Shown in pieces: positions 1 through 13,700 of a DNA stretch of 60,000 nucleotides. The first letter of the stretch is position 1; each line of letters starts with the position of its first letter. Below the pieces are notes generated by a model, which worked only from the letters and a program-made list of their open reading frames with translations, did not search any database and was not told where the DNA came from. Position numbers and translations under genes: made by a program. The DNA is from Phoronis australis. Lineage: Eukaryota > Phoronida > Phoronidae. Where the stretch lies: the NCBI GenBank assembly GCA_002633005.1, contig NMRA01000041.1, forward strand, positions 751,294 through 811,293, given 5' to 3'.

Positions 1-10
1 AAATTTACAG

Positions 11-88
11 GAAGTGACTGATGAATCAAGCGTCGTAAGAGCTACTGCAAATATAGTGAAAGAAATTACAAATAATTTTGAGAAGTTT
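11..88 (+). CDS. Possible upstream exon fragment
   Basis: An acceptor (tttacag) at 4-10 is followed by 26 open codons reading EVTDESSVVRATANIVKEI and onward, then a possible donor (gtaaac) at 89. Both ends are phase 0, which would fit the exon at 1363. The helical, Ala/Ile-rich text resembles GAIN subdomain A of adhesion receptors, not a PKD repeat, so it may belong to another gene. If the donor is not used, the frame stops at TGA 108-110. Confidence 0.25.
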
Positions 89-1362
89 GTAAACTGGACA
101 CGCTGTTGAAGATCATTTTTGTCACTTTTGAGTCCTTTTTATTGCATCCTCGTCTCTATCTGTTAAACCATTCAAGGGATCATTATGAAAATTTGAAGAT
201 GTGTTTCTGATGATAAGGCCACATTTGACGTTAACATTCAGAGGGATGCAACTACTGTGTTGCCCCCTAGTGGCAATTTTGTTTTTTCTGTTTGGATTAT
301 TCCCCTTAACTTTTGAAGGAGTTTTGGGAAATTTGACAGTTGTTTTCTTGTGGAACTGGCAACGAACATTAATCAGTGTCCAGTTGAACTGGTCCGAATT
401 CTGGTGTGTTCCCTAGTGGAAAAACATTTTGTTTATGTTTGCCTTTTGTATTTTTGGAGTTCATTAATGTATTTTAATGAAATTCGGCAAATAGGTTTCT
501 ATAAAGAAGTTTTTGAGCAAATTGTTGACATCTGCCTCTCTCTACGCCTAACTGTTCAAAGGATCATTATGAAATTTGGCAGTTCCTGGTGAGAAAGCAG
601 CATCTGACTTAGATTTCTGGTTGGATTTGACTACTCTGGCGCCCCCTAGTAACAATTTTGTTGTTTGTGAAAATTGGCAAACAAACTTCTGTTGTGGAGG
701 TGACAGCACAGATTCATTTTGGGTTGGATTCTTCGTATTCTGCACCATCTGATGGCCATTTGAATTATTTCTGAGTCTGCTTTTTGTTGTCTGGCTCAGT
801 ATGTGTCAGTCTACTTATAGTATTGTCGTGATGATTGGCAGATGTAATACCACTGACAAGAGCATGACTGACGTATATTTTCAGACAGGTCCAACTACTG
901 TGGTGACCCCTAGTGACATTTTTTTTGCATCCCCTGCATGATCACAATTTGGCAAGTGTGTTCCAATTAACTTGTGCAGCAGACGGATGGATTCGACTAC
1001 TGCTGTGCCTCATAATAGCATTTGGTTATCTTTGCCTATGTCTCTTTGAAGTTGAGTTCCTTGGCATATATTCAAGAAATTTAGCAAAAGGTTTTGTATT
1101 AGAAAGAGACAATAATACATTTTCAATTTCTGACAGGTTTGACATGTTCTGGCCCATGCAATGGCCATTTTTATGATACTAATAAACAGCCCTAGACTGA
1201 CACGCTCCATTTGCTGTACAGTCGTGGACGCATTATAATGCTGCACATTGCTCTTCTTACCCTCATTAAGTTGATGTCCATGAAAAGTCATGAATTCTCT
1301 AAAAGAAGTCAAAGTGAGCTAAGTTTTACAAAACTATGTGCGAACTGTGTTCTGTGTTGCAG
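89..1362. repeat. Diverged dispersed repeat cluster upstream of first exon
   Basis: No coding exon is supported here. Related segments recur near 145-300, 540-700 and 745-1265, sharing a 'ggatcattatgaaa' block and a 'caactactgtg..ccccctagt' block. The 745-1265 copy matches intron sequence at 12826-13325 over several hundred bases, including 'ctaataaaca.ccctaca' and a 'gcattgcagtcgtg'-like block. Short open frames here, for example 913-1176, are not coding. Confidence 0.6.
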
Positions 1363-1786
1363 ATCTTCAGACCCACATGTTCTGGCGAGGAACTGTTCTG
1401 TTATCGTTCCTACTCCTGCTACAGTCCTGACACTGGTTTCTGCAACCGGACAACCTCCAACTTTTGGGCGAGACAGTGCTCATCTAAATACAGCTTTTCA
1501 AGCCAGGAGTGTATCACAGAGATGGGCAAGAAAGAGCCTTTCTACTTCACCTCCACTTGGAGCAATCTCCCGCACAAAACGTTCTCATTGGTCGGCGAGA
1601 CTCTGCATACGGTGACAGAAACCGGGCTTGGCTGGGTGACCTTGAACCCAGACCTTTCGAATGCCATTGCAGTGCAGAAAGGAGACGTGTTGGCGGTGTA
1701 TATGACGAGCGCTTCGCTACATTCGACGACAGGCACCTCAGGTTACGTGACGTACTACGGTGATCCCGCGGATCCCTTTACATCTA
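1363..1786 (+). CDS. Polycystin exon 1 (first visible): Cys-rich N-terminal segment
   Basis: Acceptor ctgtgttgcag, donor gtgagt, phase 0 to 1; residues 1-141. It opens with a Cys-rich stretch (CSGEELFCYRSYSCYSP, then C at 'GFCNRTT') followed by a beta-rich segment with no motif I can name. An upstream ATG at 1336 lies in the intron side of the acceptor, so the true start is further 5'. Confidence 0.85.
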
Positions 1787-4700
1787 GTGAGTTCGGTTTG
1801 ATTCTTCTTCCTTATAATGTTTAGTACTAGTTTCTTGTGGATAGTTTTAGGAACAGTTTGTTGCAGTCAGTGTATTTTGTAATATTCATTGTGTAAGGTT
1901 TGAAATTCATTTGAGCCATCCGTATGTGCATGAAAATTAACAAAAAACAATTACTACAGTGTTTAACAATGTCATCTGAATACTTCGACAACAACCACCA
2001 TGCATTTGGGTTATACTGCATTAAACTTCATTCATACCAAATTAGTGCAAAACTGTTCTGTCACATTGTCTTAATAATAACTAACTATTATTACCAGGCC
2101 CGTCTACCAACAGTAAAATGATCCACTTGGAGGCGCTGGTCGTCACCTCGACACGCATGAAGGTGTCACACATGTACTTCGGGGAGGGTTTCTTTGCCAA
2201 CGTCTCCGTCAACATCAGTGATGTATTTGGCAACGTAGCCAGGGACAACATCACGGTTGATGTACAAGAATCCATCAGAAATGTTTCATTGGAGACTGAG
2301 CCAGCAGGTATAGCGTTGTTGGACTTGTCAAATTAAATAATATGACAATAATAGGAAACTTGAAGAAGATTGTCATTGTTTTGCAAAAACGTTATAAATT
2401 AATAATAAAGCCCTGGCTTTTGCCCAAACCTACTTCTAGACTAGTTACTTGAGTGGATGACTTATGTTCCATTCCTAGGTTAAGAATGATGTCTATCTTT
2501 GAGAAGATCTGATAAGCCAAACTCTTTATGTTACTTGTCGTGGGTTAGTTTTGCAAGTCATTGCAGTGTTGCAGTTTTGGGAAAGAGATTTATTGTAATC
2601 TATTTAAATTCGAAGAAAGGATAAAAATGCAATGACGTTTTGAAAGGGAAAATATGCCTGTGAAGAAAGCTGAGGTTTTAACACCAAAACATGGTTCATA
2701 GAAGCCTCAACTGTTAAAACTTGGAATTTGAAAACCACCAGTGCAATAATCAACAATTTCTTTGTAAACAGCACTTTGATCTTGCATTTTGAGAACCATA
2801 AATCACTGAATAACAGGCATCAACCTGCTTCTCAAAATCCCTGACTTCCGTAAATGGTGATGTTGGTGTTTCTTCTATGCAATCAATTGTTGTTGCTGAA
2901 TATTATTAAAAAATCTTTTTAATGTGCAGCTTTTTTGTTTCTGAAACTGATGTGCACTGACATGTCAAGTTCAAGATTGTAATATTACATTTGTCTAGCG
3001 CAAGCGCAACCCTAATTGTTGGTTGGGTACCAAAAGATATAGCACTTAATTCCAAAGTATTACTGTGGTACTACAGCAATGATAATTAGATTGTTAGCAA
3101 CACAGCTTTAATTCACTTGGTAGGATCTTTAGCGTATTATAAAACCTCCGGCTTATAAATTTTTAATTGCAGCCACTACCTTCGTTCCATTTGAGTTTTA
3201 CATTCCTGATCACTATGGCAACAAGGTGTTCTACAACATCACTTTTGGCGACGGCTCGGAGCTGCACACTTCAAGTCGAAACTTTAGTCACAATTACACC
3301 GAAGCTGGTGTTTATGCAGCCACTGTGTTCGCTTACAATGACATCAGCAATATGTCTTATACGGTAAGGCAGGGGTGGGAGGGGACTTGATATGTTTGTC
3401 AGTTTTATTTTAACGATTTCATTGTTTCAGTCAAACCTCATTCTAACTGAGGCCACATGTGGAGCGTATAATTACAATTATGGTGCTCATTTGTATCGCC
3501 TAGGATATTCAAATTGAGGAAAACAATGATGCGCATCACAGTGTAGTTTTTCAAAACTTAAAATTTTGGGAATATTATGGTGAGCTGAATGTGGTCATTA
3601 TATCCTAGGCGACTTGAACAATTTTCTCCAGCCAGTGTAGTAGCTTTGCAATTAAATCAACTTTAAGTGGTTTCATGGTGATTAAATAAGTTATAGTTTC
3701 TTTTCAGTTTACACCATGTAATAATAAATAAAAGTTGAGAACATTGTATCATTACACGGTCTAAACCGAAAAGAAAATTCCACAAACTTTCCAATTTTTT
3801 AAAGAATGTGATGTATTTGCATGCTCCTAACTATACTAATGTATAGCAGGAACTAAACAGCAATGCCATTTTAACATAATCTACGCTAAAAAGTGCAGTT
3901 GTATTCACTGACAGCTTGTAAATGTGAAAACAAAAAATTCTGCAAAGAGGTGACCTTTGCACTAATGACGTACCTTTTGGGCTCACATAGCTAAGCTTGC
4001 ATCATGCAGTGTTATTCCCCAGCACCAAGCCATGATACTTTCTGGGCCATGCGCGCACCCAGGGGAGCTTGGGGTCTCAAACGAGCCCCCCCATTTGGTG
4101 AAGTGGGTAAAAAGGTCCACCTCAAAGAAACAAAACTCCAAAAACGTAGAAAACGAGAAAAAGCCCACTAAAAGGCAGGAACTACCAAAATTTTCCGAAT
4201 GCACAATTCATAGCTCTGAACGTACCCTATGAATAGTAGTAAAAGGTCCACATTCTCAAAAATGCGAGCCCTCCATTTTTGAGGCTAGGTGCACACATGT
4301 TGATACGGTTTAGTGATTTGCGGCAGATCATTTTTACCACAAAACTCTGTCTTAAAAAAACATTTGGCAATTTTCAACCTTAACTTCGCATTTACAATTT
4401 TACCTAGCAATCACAAAGATAAGGAATTAGCCTGCAAGTTTCACTTAAAGCAATAAAACTCCTATAAGCTGCGTCCAATCAGATTGAGAAATTTATACTT
4501 ATAAATTTGACTGACCTTAGGGGCCGAGTATACAAACAAGAAAAATCGCACCGTGGAACTTTGTCTGAAATGAACAAAAATTTGACTTATGCATGTCTGA
4601 CTTACGTGAGTGCTTATTCAACACCAGCATTCTTCATGAAGTTTAAGCACTTGATTGGATTTCCCTGATTTTTATTTCCTACTTCCCAGATCTGGTTTCC

Positions 4701-7700
4701 TGTACAAGATGCAATCTCACCTCTGAACACCAGTGTGATCCCTGACCCAAGCTTCATTGGCACAGTGTTGACGCAATCCACACAACTGTTTGCCTGGATA
4801 GCGAATGGTAAATTTGTTAAAACTGGACATAGTAATTTGTGTTTAATGACAAATTTTAAATCGTAGCAGTTACACATATGCTCGTGTGGCAAGTGGTGCA
4901 TATTGTCAGAAGTAACAAACTTTTAATTAGTTTTCAGTTTAGATCACAGTGGGGCCTGAAGTAGCATTTGGCTTTGTCAAATGTCTCTAGAAAAATAAGA
5001 TTACAGTTATTGGGGGTTTTATGTTATTTTATTGTACCCCAAAAGTGGTAAAAATGTCCAGTATTGGTTACTAGTAGCAATGCCATAAGCACCACCTATT
5101 ATCATTGGGTTGTTTCAGGTACCAATGTGACATTCTCGTTTGACATGGGTGATGGTAACGTCATCTACCTGTATCATGACCAGGACCCTCTCTTGACAGG
5201 AGTCAGTAGTGGCGAGTTTATTCTAAACTCTGCTTGTAAGTCACCAGCCATCTTCTAATAACTGTTGCATTAAAACCAGCATGCTATTTATGTGTGAGGT
5301 CTGTGTTGGGTGAATGGTTAGAAATTCTTTGGTGGAAAGTAGAATTTCATTGTCAAATTTTTGAAACATAATAGATTTATTTATTTAAATTTTACTTTGT
5401 TGTTCTTTTGGTTTGTACTGCACTGTTGTCGACAAATAAAAATTTGCAAACAGATTAGCATGTAGAGCAAACTTGCTAATTTGTCCCAAATTAAAATTGC
5501 CGTTATCTCCAATGCGTAAAACCTGACAGTGTAATGATGTGTTTTGAATGAGAAAAAAATCATTCGTATAAATGGTTGACATTTATAACAACTTCAAATT
5601 AAGTTGTGGCCTTTAGTAAAGTGTTTTCTTCATTGTAGTTGCCTTATTTTTGACAAATGTGGATGAGGTTATATCCAATGTTTTCATAGTGCTAAATTAC
5701 TGCTTAATTGTTGCATACCTTTGGAAAACGTAATATTTGAGTTTGGTGAGATGCGACTTGCCTCAAGGGCCAAGCAAATGGAAGTTGAATGTCTGTGCTG
5801 AAAAATTTTGTCGATTACGTGAAATGAAGGTGCAACATGAGCAATTGTAGTATAACCGTTTGGCAGCATATGACACATGCAACATGATGTACACTTTGCG
5901 TTTTCCAGGTGCGGATCCCTGCACCAACTCGTCCTCCAGCTCTGTGGTCTACACCTACCAGAGCACAGACAACTTCACCGTCAACGTCACTGTGTTCAAC
6001 CTGATCAGCAGCCAGACTGTCATCCTTTACCTGCCTGTTGAGATTCCCATCGTGGGTCTGGAGATCCTACAGCCCCCTCCAATCCCCTACCTCTCAACGT
6101 TAGAGGTTTTTACTACTATGGTGGCGGGGTCTAGGGTCCACTTCACCTCACACTTTGACAGTGCACCGGCACGTGAGTTCAACATGACNTCATGACCAGG
6201 ACCCTCTCTTGACAGGAGTCAGTAGTGGCGAGTTTATTCTAAACTCTGCATGTAAGTCACCAGCCATCTTCTAATAACTGTTGCATTAAAACCAGCATGC
6301 TATTTATGTGTGAGGTCTGTGTTGGGTGAATGGTTAGAAATTCTTTGGTGGAAAGTAGAATTTCATTGTCAAATTTTTGAAACATAATAGATTTATTTGT
6401 TTAAGTTTTACTTTGTTGTTCTTTTGGTTTGTACTGCACTGTTGTTGCCAAATAAAAATTTGCGAACAAATTAGCTTGTAGAGCAAACTTACTAACTTGT
6501 CCCAAATTAAAATTGCCGTTATCTCCAATGCGTAAAACCTGACAGTGTAATGATGTGTTTTGAATGGGAAAAAATGCATTCATATGAATGGTTGACATTT
6601 ATAACAACTTCAAATTAAGTTGTGGCCTTTAGTAAAGTGTTTTCTTCATTGTAGTTGCCTTATTTTTGACAAATGTGGGTGAGGTTATATCCAATGTTTT
6701 CATAGTGCCGAATTACTGCTTAATTGTTGCATACCTTTGGAAAACGTAATATTTGAGTTAGGTGAAATGCGACTTGCCTCAAGGGCCAAGCAAATGGAAG
6801 TTGAATGTCTGTGCTGCAAAATTTTGTCGATTACGTGAAATGAAGGTGCAACATGAGCAATTGTAGTATAACCGTTTGGCAGCATATGACACATGCAACA
6901 TGATGTACACTTTGCATTTTCCAGGTGCGGATCCCTGCACCAACTCGTCCTCCAGCTCTGTGGTCTACACCTACCAGAGCACAGACAACTTCACCGTCAA
7001 CGTCACTGTGTTCAACCTGATCAGCAGCCAGACTGTCATCCTTTACCTGCCTGTTGAGATTCCCATCGTGGGTCTGGAGATCCTACAGCCCCCTCCAATC
7101 CCCTACCTCTCAACGTTAGAGGTTTTTACTACTATGGTGGCGGGGTCTAGGGTCCACTTCACCTCACACTTTGACAGTGCACCGGCACGTGAGTTCAACA
7201 TGACATGGGAAGAGCTGAGTGGGTCAGTTGTTCTCGCTCTCGAAGACTACAAGGTCATAGGGCCTCATGATTTACTGTTGGAGGCGACCAACTTTGTCGA
7301 GCCACGCTATGCCAACCACTCCGTGGTTGTTTGGGTCGACTATGTCATCACTGCTCCGCAGTACACTGTGAACACATCACACGTTCGACCTGGAGAGGTT
7401 GTCGGTTATAATCTGACGATGACCAATGGGTCACGAATGAATATCTCTGTGGACTATGACGATGGCGTGGTAGACGAGTTCTACATCGAGGAAATGCTGA
7501 CCGGCGACTATTTCCTGTTCTCGCATGCTTTTGACCCAGCTCGATTCTACAATGTCACAATCACCATAATAAATCCAGTCAGCAACGCAACTCTCTCGCA
7601 TTTCGTCACGTGTCAGAATCCTGTCGTTCACATTGACTGGACTACCAACTCACCTGTGTCAGTCTATCCTTGGGGTCTCGGCTTCACGCTCTTCAACTTA

Positions 7701-10700
7701 ACGTTTCCCAGTAAGTCCTACTTAGGGGACTTCAATGCGAGTGCCCAAGCCCCACTCAACATGACAGTTTCCAGTGGGGCACCAGAACCACCTCTGCCCC
7801 CAACGGATGCCTTTTATCTGGCAACTTTTGGTGACCCTTCCAACCCAGACTTCAAGATTAACACTCCCTTCTACGTCAACGACACTACCATTGCACAGTA
7901 CAACTACTCATACCCAGAATTCGCCACCTATCCCATCACCATCAATATGTCCAACTTTGTCAGCCACATGTACTTAACTGGCTTGGTCGTGGTTGACCAA
8001 CCCGTACTAGACCTTCAGATAGAGTGCGACCAGCTGCTTGTCACGTTTAACCAGACTCTGATCACCTGCTCTGTGACAATGACGTGGGGCTCCCGGCTGA
8101 ACATCACATGGGACTGGGAAGATGACACAGTGCCAGACGTCACTGCGTATAACCGCAATGGCACCAATATCGTTTCTCATCTGTATGCTAAGGTTGGTGT
8201 CTATCATACGGTGATCACCACAGAGAACTCCGTTGGAACGGTGTACACGAATCTTCCGTCACCTGTCATAGTTCAACACCCCATCGTCAACGAAATGAGG
8301 ATATCTGGCGTCTCTTCTGTCCTCATGGGCAATCCACACTATTGGTCGTTGATTGCGTTTGATATCCAAGTTCCTGTTGGCGTCCCGATACCAACAAACG
8401 CATCATACACGGTAGACTTTAAGGACGGCAACCATCTGCCCGTGACGAGGATTTGGGAGTCTGATCGTGATCCAAGTCGAGACACAGCAGAGTTCCAGCA
8501 CATGGCCACGTTTGTTCACAACTACACATTCGGCGATACTTACAACATTTCCATGAACATTTACAATTTGATGAGCAACAAGACGTTCTACTTTAATTTC
8601 CGCATCTTGGAAGCCATTTATGGTCTGCACAAGAAGGTGTACTCGTTGGATCTGGAGAGTGCAGCACATCAAAATGGCACAGGCATAGGCAACGCCTACT
8701 ATCCTGTCGAGGAAGAGATTCTTCTCATTGCTACACTTAAACGCGCTTCCCACGTCACCTACTTTTGGGACTTTGGAGACGGGCAGACAGCAACGACCTA
8801 TCCGGCCGCCAACATTACGCACAAATACGCCGACCATGGTACATACAAGGTGTGCGTCAATTCGTCCAATCCTCTCACCTTTGCTTACTTCTGCCAGGAC
8901 ATCCACATTCAGCGCAGTGTCGGTGCTGATGCAGCGCTCTGGGCTCCCAGCCCTAGCGCCAGGAACCGTTCAGTAAGCTACTTGATTTTCGTTGGTGCCC
9001 TGCCAGCAACCAAGGCCTGCTATTTCCTGGACTGCAAGGATGAGAACTCGGACAACAACTACATGCATTTCTTTGGTGACATGGTGCAATGCCGGGAGAC
9101 CTACCCAACCAAGTTCAATGTGCAGCCTCGACAGTTCTGGCCTTTGACATTAGAACAGCTCTCAACTGCCAACGTCACCGTCGTGAACACATTTCAGACA
9201 GTAGCCACATTCAACGTGACTCTGCGCATCACGAATCAAGTCGATGACAAGACACTGACATTCCGACAAGGTGTGACGCGAGGCCCGTGCAGCTTTCCGA
9301 AAGTAGACATGGCGAACCCATTGAAATGTGACAGTTCCAACTGTGACAGCCAACAGAATAAGAAACACCTTAAGAGTGAGAAACTCGTTGTCATGCCTAT
9401 TGTGATCATCAATTGCGAGTCGACTCAAATTGCTAATTACACCTGGAAAATGTACAAGGTGGACGAGACTACCAACACTAAGGTTCCGTACGATCCAGGC
9501 TTCCCCCTCACCGGCTCACCTCTACCCAAGCTGGAGTTCCCTGAGCGGATGCTGGACTACGGACTCTACTGCTGGTCGTTAAACGTGTCCATGTGGGGTG
9601 AGAATGGCATCTTCAACAAGCCAGGTCCCCAGTCGGAGGCGTGTGTGCGCATCATTAAGACGGAGCTTGTGCTGACCTACCCAGGAGTTCGCAGGTTGCA
9701 GTGGGGTAAGCATTGTTGTAGATGTACATGTTTATCTTAAAAATTGAGATGGGAACTTAAATGTTTTTCTATATTTACACTCAAAATGCACTGCATGGTG
9801 CAACATACTATTTTGTATATTATGCTCTCCTTCCCTCCCTCCGTCTGTCCCACCCTCCCCCCTCTGTCTCTTTGTCTGTGCCTCCATCTGTCACTTCCTC
9901 CTTCCGTCCCTCCATCTGTCACTTCCTCCCTCCGTCCCTTCATCTGTCACTCCCTCCCTCCATCCCTCCATCTGTCCCTCCCTCCCTTTGTACCTCCCTC
10001 TCTCATTTACTCCCTCCCCACTCAGTCCCTCTTTAGCTTTCATTACCATCTCCAACTAGCACTCCCTGTGCCTCTTTAATGCTCTTTGATGTCAAATTAC
10101 TTATTGTTAAATTAGCTATTGAAATCAAATATAACTACTTTGTACTGCAGGTAAAAACCACACTTTCAACGTGATAGATGAATCCCATGATCCAGACGTT
10201 GGGCTAACAAACAAATCAGGCATCACTTATCGCTATTTTTGCCGACGAGAGTGCGAGACTGAGCCAGTGTATGACGAAAATTTCAACATTATCACACCGA
10301 TGACGACCTATTGTAACTATACAAATAACACAGAGACTGGCAAATTTGACCGTGGCTGCAACATGTATGATGGGATAGACAGTTCAGGTGAGCCCGGTCT
10401 TGCTGATACTATATCTCTTGGTAATACTATATCTTTTGGTAATACCATATCTCTTGGTAATACTATAATCTCTTGATAATACTATCTCTCTTGGTAATAC
10501 TATATCTCTTGGTAATACTATATCTCTTGGTAATACTATTATCTCTTGGTAATACTATCTCTCTTGGTAATACTATATCTCTTGGTAATACTTTATCTCT
10601 TGGTAATACCATATCTTTTGTGCCTGCTCAAAAATTCATCTTCTGCCTACAACTTTTACCGAATTTGATTTAGATGGCATAGCTTCATAACATTGGTCCC

Positions 10701-13700
10701 GTCTTTTAGGTTTCTCAACTTAGAACTGATTTATGGGCTTGGAGTTGCTATTGCTTGTGACCATTCTTAGCTGGTGATGATTTTTGGCCCAGTACTGAAT
10801 CAAGTGACACAGTCTCTTTTAAAGCCGAAATGAATAATTGATATTAGCTACAGAGACATGTTTTATGTTGAAATCCATGAGCCGTGTATTAGACAAGTGT
10901 GGTTCAGATTTTGTGCGAAAATGCAGATGCTGAAGTTACGCCGTGAAGCCTGTCGTCTTTACCCACAATACACTTGACCTTGGTTATTTAAAAACTTTTG
11001 AGGACCGTCCCAACACACGAGTTACCTACCTGTGTTGCGAGTGACGTCAGTGAACATGCAGTATGTTCTATTATCTTCCTGATATTCAATGCCTTACCAG
11101 GTTTGTCCCAGTAATTCTAACCTTTGCGAAACTAGGGTTGCTTGCTTACGAGGGCGGCCGACCGCGCGTTGACCTCGGGGAGTTCTATGAGAACGCGTGG
11201 GCTCTGTTCACCATCTGCATCTACAAAGACACCCGTCGAACTTGCGTGGATAGCCAGCTGAAGATTACGCCAGGCGAGCCTCCGGAGCTTACTCTACAGT
11301 GAGTAAATTACATCAGTTTTTGGCCATAATGGAATTAAAAAATGGACAATCGTCGCTTACGTGAAAAAGTTCATATTAATTCGACGTTTCGTCTATTCAG
11401 TAGACATCATCAGGATACAAACAATCAGACACCAAGTGTTGACATACGAGTCAGGTTACATCCATGAAGTGAAATGAGTGCAACAAGAATGACAGGAAAT
11501 AGTAAACAGGTCATCACCATAGCTGTAGGGTCACGGAGGGCTGCATGTTATTCAGAGAACCAGCAGCATGCTGGTCCTGAATGGCCAGTGACTCGTTAAT
11601 GTAAAATAATTCCTTCACATTTCTTTACAGATTATACTGACTGAATTAGTTTGGTGATTGTTACTTACACAATACCTATAGAATATTTGTCTGAAGTGTG
11701 ATGTTCTCTCAGTCTGTCACAGAGGCGTCTCTGTGTTAGTCCGATATAGACTTCATTACAATTATCACATTCTAGCACTTATAAACAACATTGCTATTGT
11801 TTAACAAAAGAATAGGCGACTTCAGTTTACAGAGAGATTTGAAAACCACTATCAGCTCAATGGCTGGGTCTATACAATGTGCAAGAGGAGATAATTAATG
11901 TTTCAACTTCAGACTATTGGGCCCAGTGTAACCAAGAGAATTAAAGAAAACCTTCTTTTTCTTGGGTCCAGTAACAGCTATTTTACCTGCCTCATTCATT
12001 TTTGAAAGGAAGTGCCTTTTACAGCTATTAAAAAAATTCAGAGGGTAACCATTGGCAAGCAGTGAACTGGAAAATCCTCACTACGTCACTATCAAAAGTT
12101 AAATTGTTAGTCTTCTCTAGGCGCAGTGTAACAAGCAATTGACTAGACCGCTCTTGTATTGGATCGGTACAAAACTATCAAATTTGAGATAAAGTCCAGA
12201 GAAACTGGGCTTACGATACACATATTCTCACGTTTAACCAAGACATCTAGAAAAGGTAAACACGACTCGTGCTCAGATTCACTGGTGAAATTGATGGACG
12301 GATGCATATTGTGGAACAATACTAAACATAGATAATATAAAAGACATAATGCATGAATCCTGTTTTCTCTTAGGTGCATAGCCAACTGTCTGAGTGCGAC
12401 GAAGGTGAATCCCCTCAAAAAGTTTACAACCACGTCAAGTGTTACAGGGGCCCGACCGGGCCAAGTCTTTGTCTTTAGTTGGCGTCTGAGTCGACTGGCA
12501 GACCCTACAGGGTCTTTCCTTGATGCTGTAGAAGTTCCACAAGCGGAGTGGACAGAGTGCATACAATCGGATGGCTCTACTGCCGGGGTCTCGACTGGAC
12601 TCAACATCAAGAGTCTATCAGCTGAAGCAGGACTCTTCCTTTGCCTTGACAAAACAGTCACCTACTTCCTCGACCTGAAGGCGTATCGACAGGGTGGAGA
12701 TCCAAGTAATTTCGGTAAGTGGTTAGTTTTTTTTAGCTCTTACATGTAATTAATGTGGATGCATAATTATGCAGACCTGTGGCGATGGCATCTTTCCATG
12801 TTTGGATGGAGTTGAAGTATTATGTGCCGCTTAGTGGCCATTTTATTATTATTGAGGCGTCTGCTTTTGTATTCGCCAATTTGCTCAGAGGATTGTTATG
12901 AAAATAAGTAGAATGTATTCCTATTGACAAAAGCATGGCTGACATAGATTTTCAGATGGGTCCAACTGCTCTGGTGCCCCATTGCGACATGTTTGTATTT
13001 GTGGCCATTTCTCCTAAACCCCCTTGCAAGATCTTTTGGAATTGTGGCAAGTATATTCCTATTAACTAAAGTTTAGACAGGTTGGACTACTCTTTGTCTC
13101 CTGATGGTAATTTTATGTTCACCTGTCCTCTAAATCGTGACTGATTGTGTGAATAGCTCAATATTCGGGAGACGAGGACATCTTTCCATTTTCGGATGTG
13201 TTTATTGTATTCTGTGCCATCTATTTTCCGTTTTTAAGTTTCTAATAAACAACCCTACAAGCACAATGCGTGCATTGCAGTCGTGAGTGCATTTCAATGC
13301 TCCACGTTGCTCTTGTTATTGTTTTGGAACCTGCTGGAGGGATCATTATAAAATTTGCAGGGATGATAATTTTCACCTTCTCGCCAGATTTCTGCTTTTT
13401 CGGAGTAAAAATCAACCCTTTTTATCTGATGCCAAATCAATTTTTTGTTTATTGAGGGAGTAAGGGTCCTTAAAGATATTCGAGCATAATTTATTCCTGC
13501 AACGATGGTTCATGTGATCAAAAATCACAAGGGCTGACACCAACTTTTAGTCCGGACTCACGATGACTGCACTTAGTCACTTAATGGTTAGTTGTGGTTG
13601 GACTTCCGAGTCAAGATGTATCATTTTCATCAAAATATTTGAAGCAACACCAGTTGAGATTTTGTTGAAATTTAGCCAGGATTGAAACGGTTGAAGTGCA

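Noticed and set aside
913-1176. 87-codon frame with hydrophobic stretch as a membrane protein
   Set aside because: Lies in a dispersed repeat, has no splice-compatible phase and no family signal.
8403-8906. 167-codon minus-strand open frame
   Set aside because: Shadow of polycystin exon 6, which has clear PKD text and N-glycosylation sites on the plus strand.
10405-10620. CRISPR-like array
   Set aside because: Head-to-tail minisatellite with no unique spacers, in a eukaryotic intron. The same applies to 27272-27625, 34137-34350 and 38730-39035.
11101-11135. Exon 8 starting at the ttaccag acceptor (11101)
   Set aside because: It gives the wrong phase with exon 7; the acceptor ending at 11135 fits.
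12374-12661. N-terminal half of the minus-strand frame 12143-12661 as reverse transcriptase
   Set aside because: Only the part below about 12360 matches a Penelope-like RT; above that it is antisense to polycystin exon 9.
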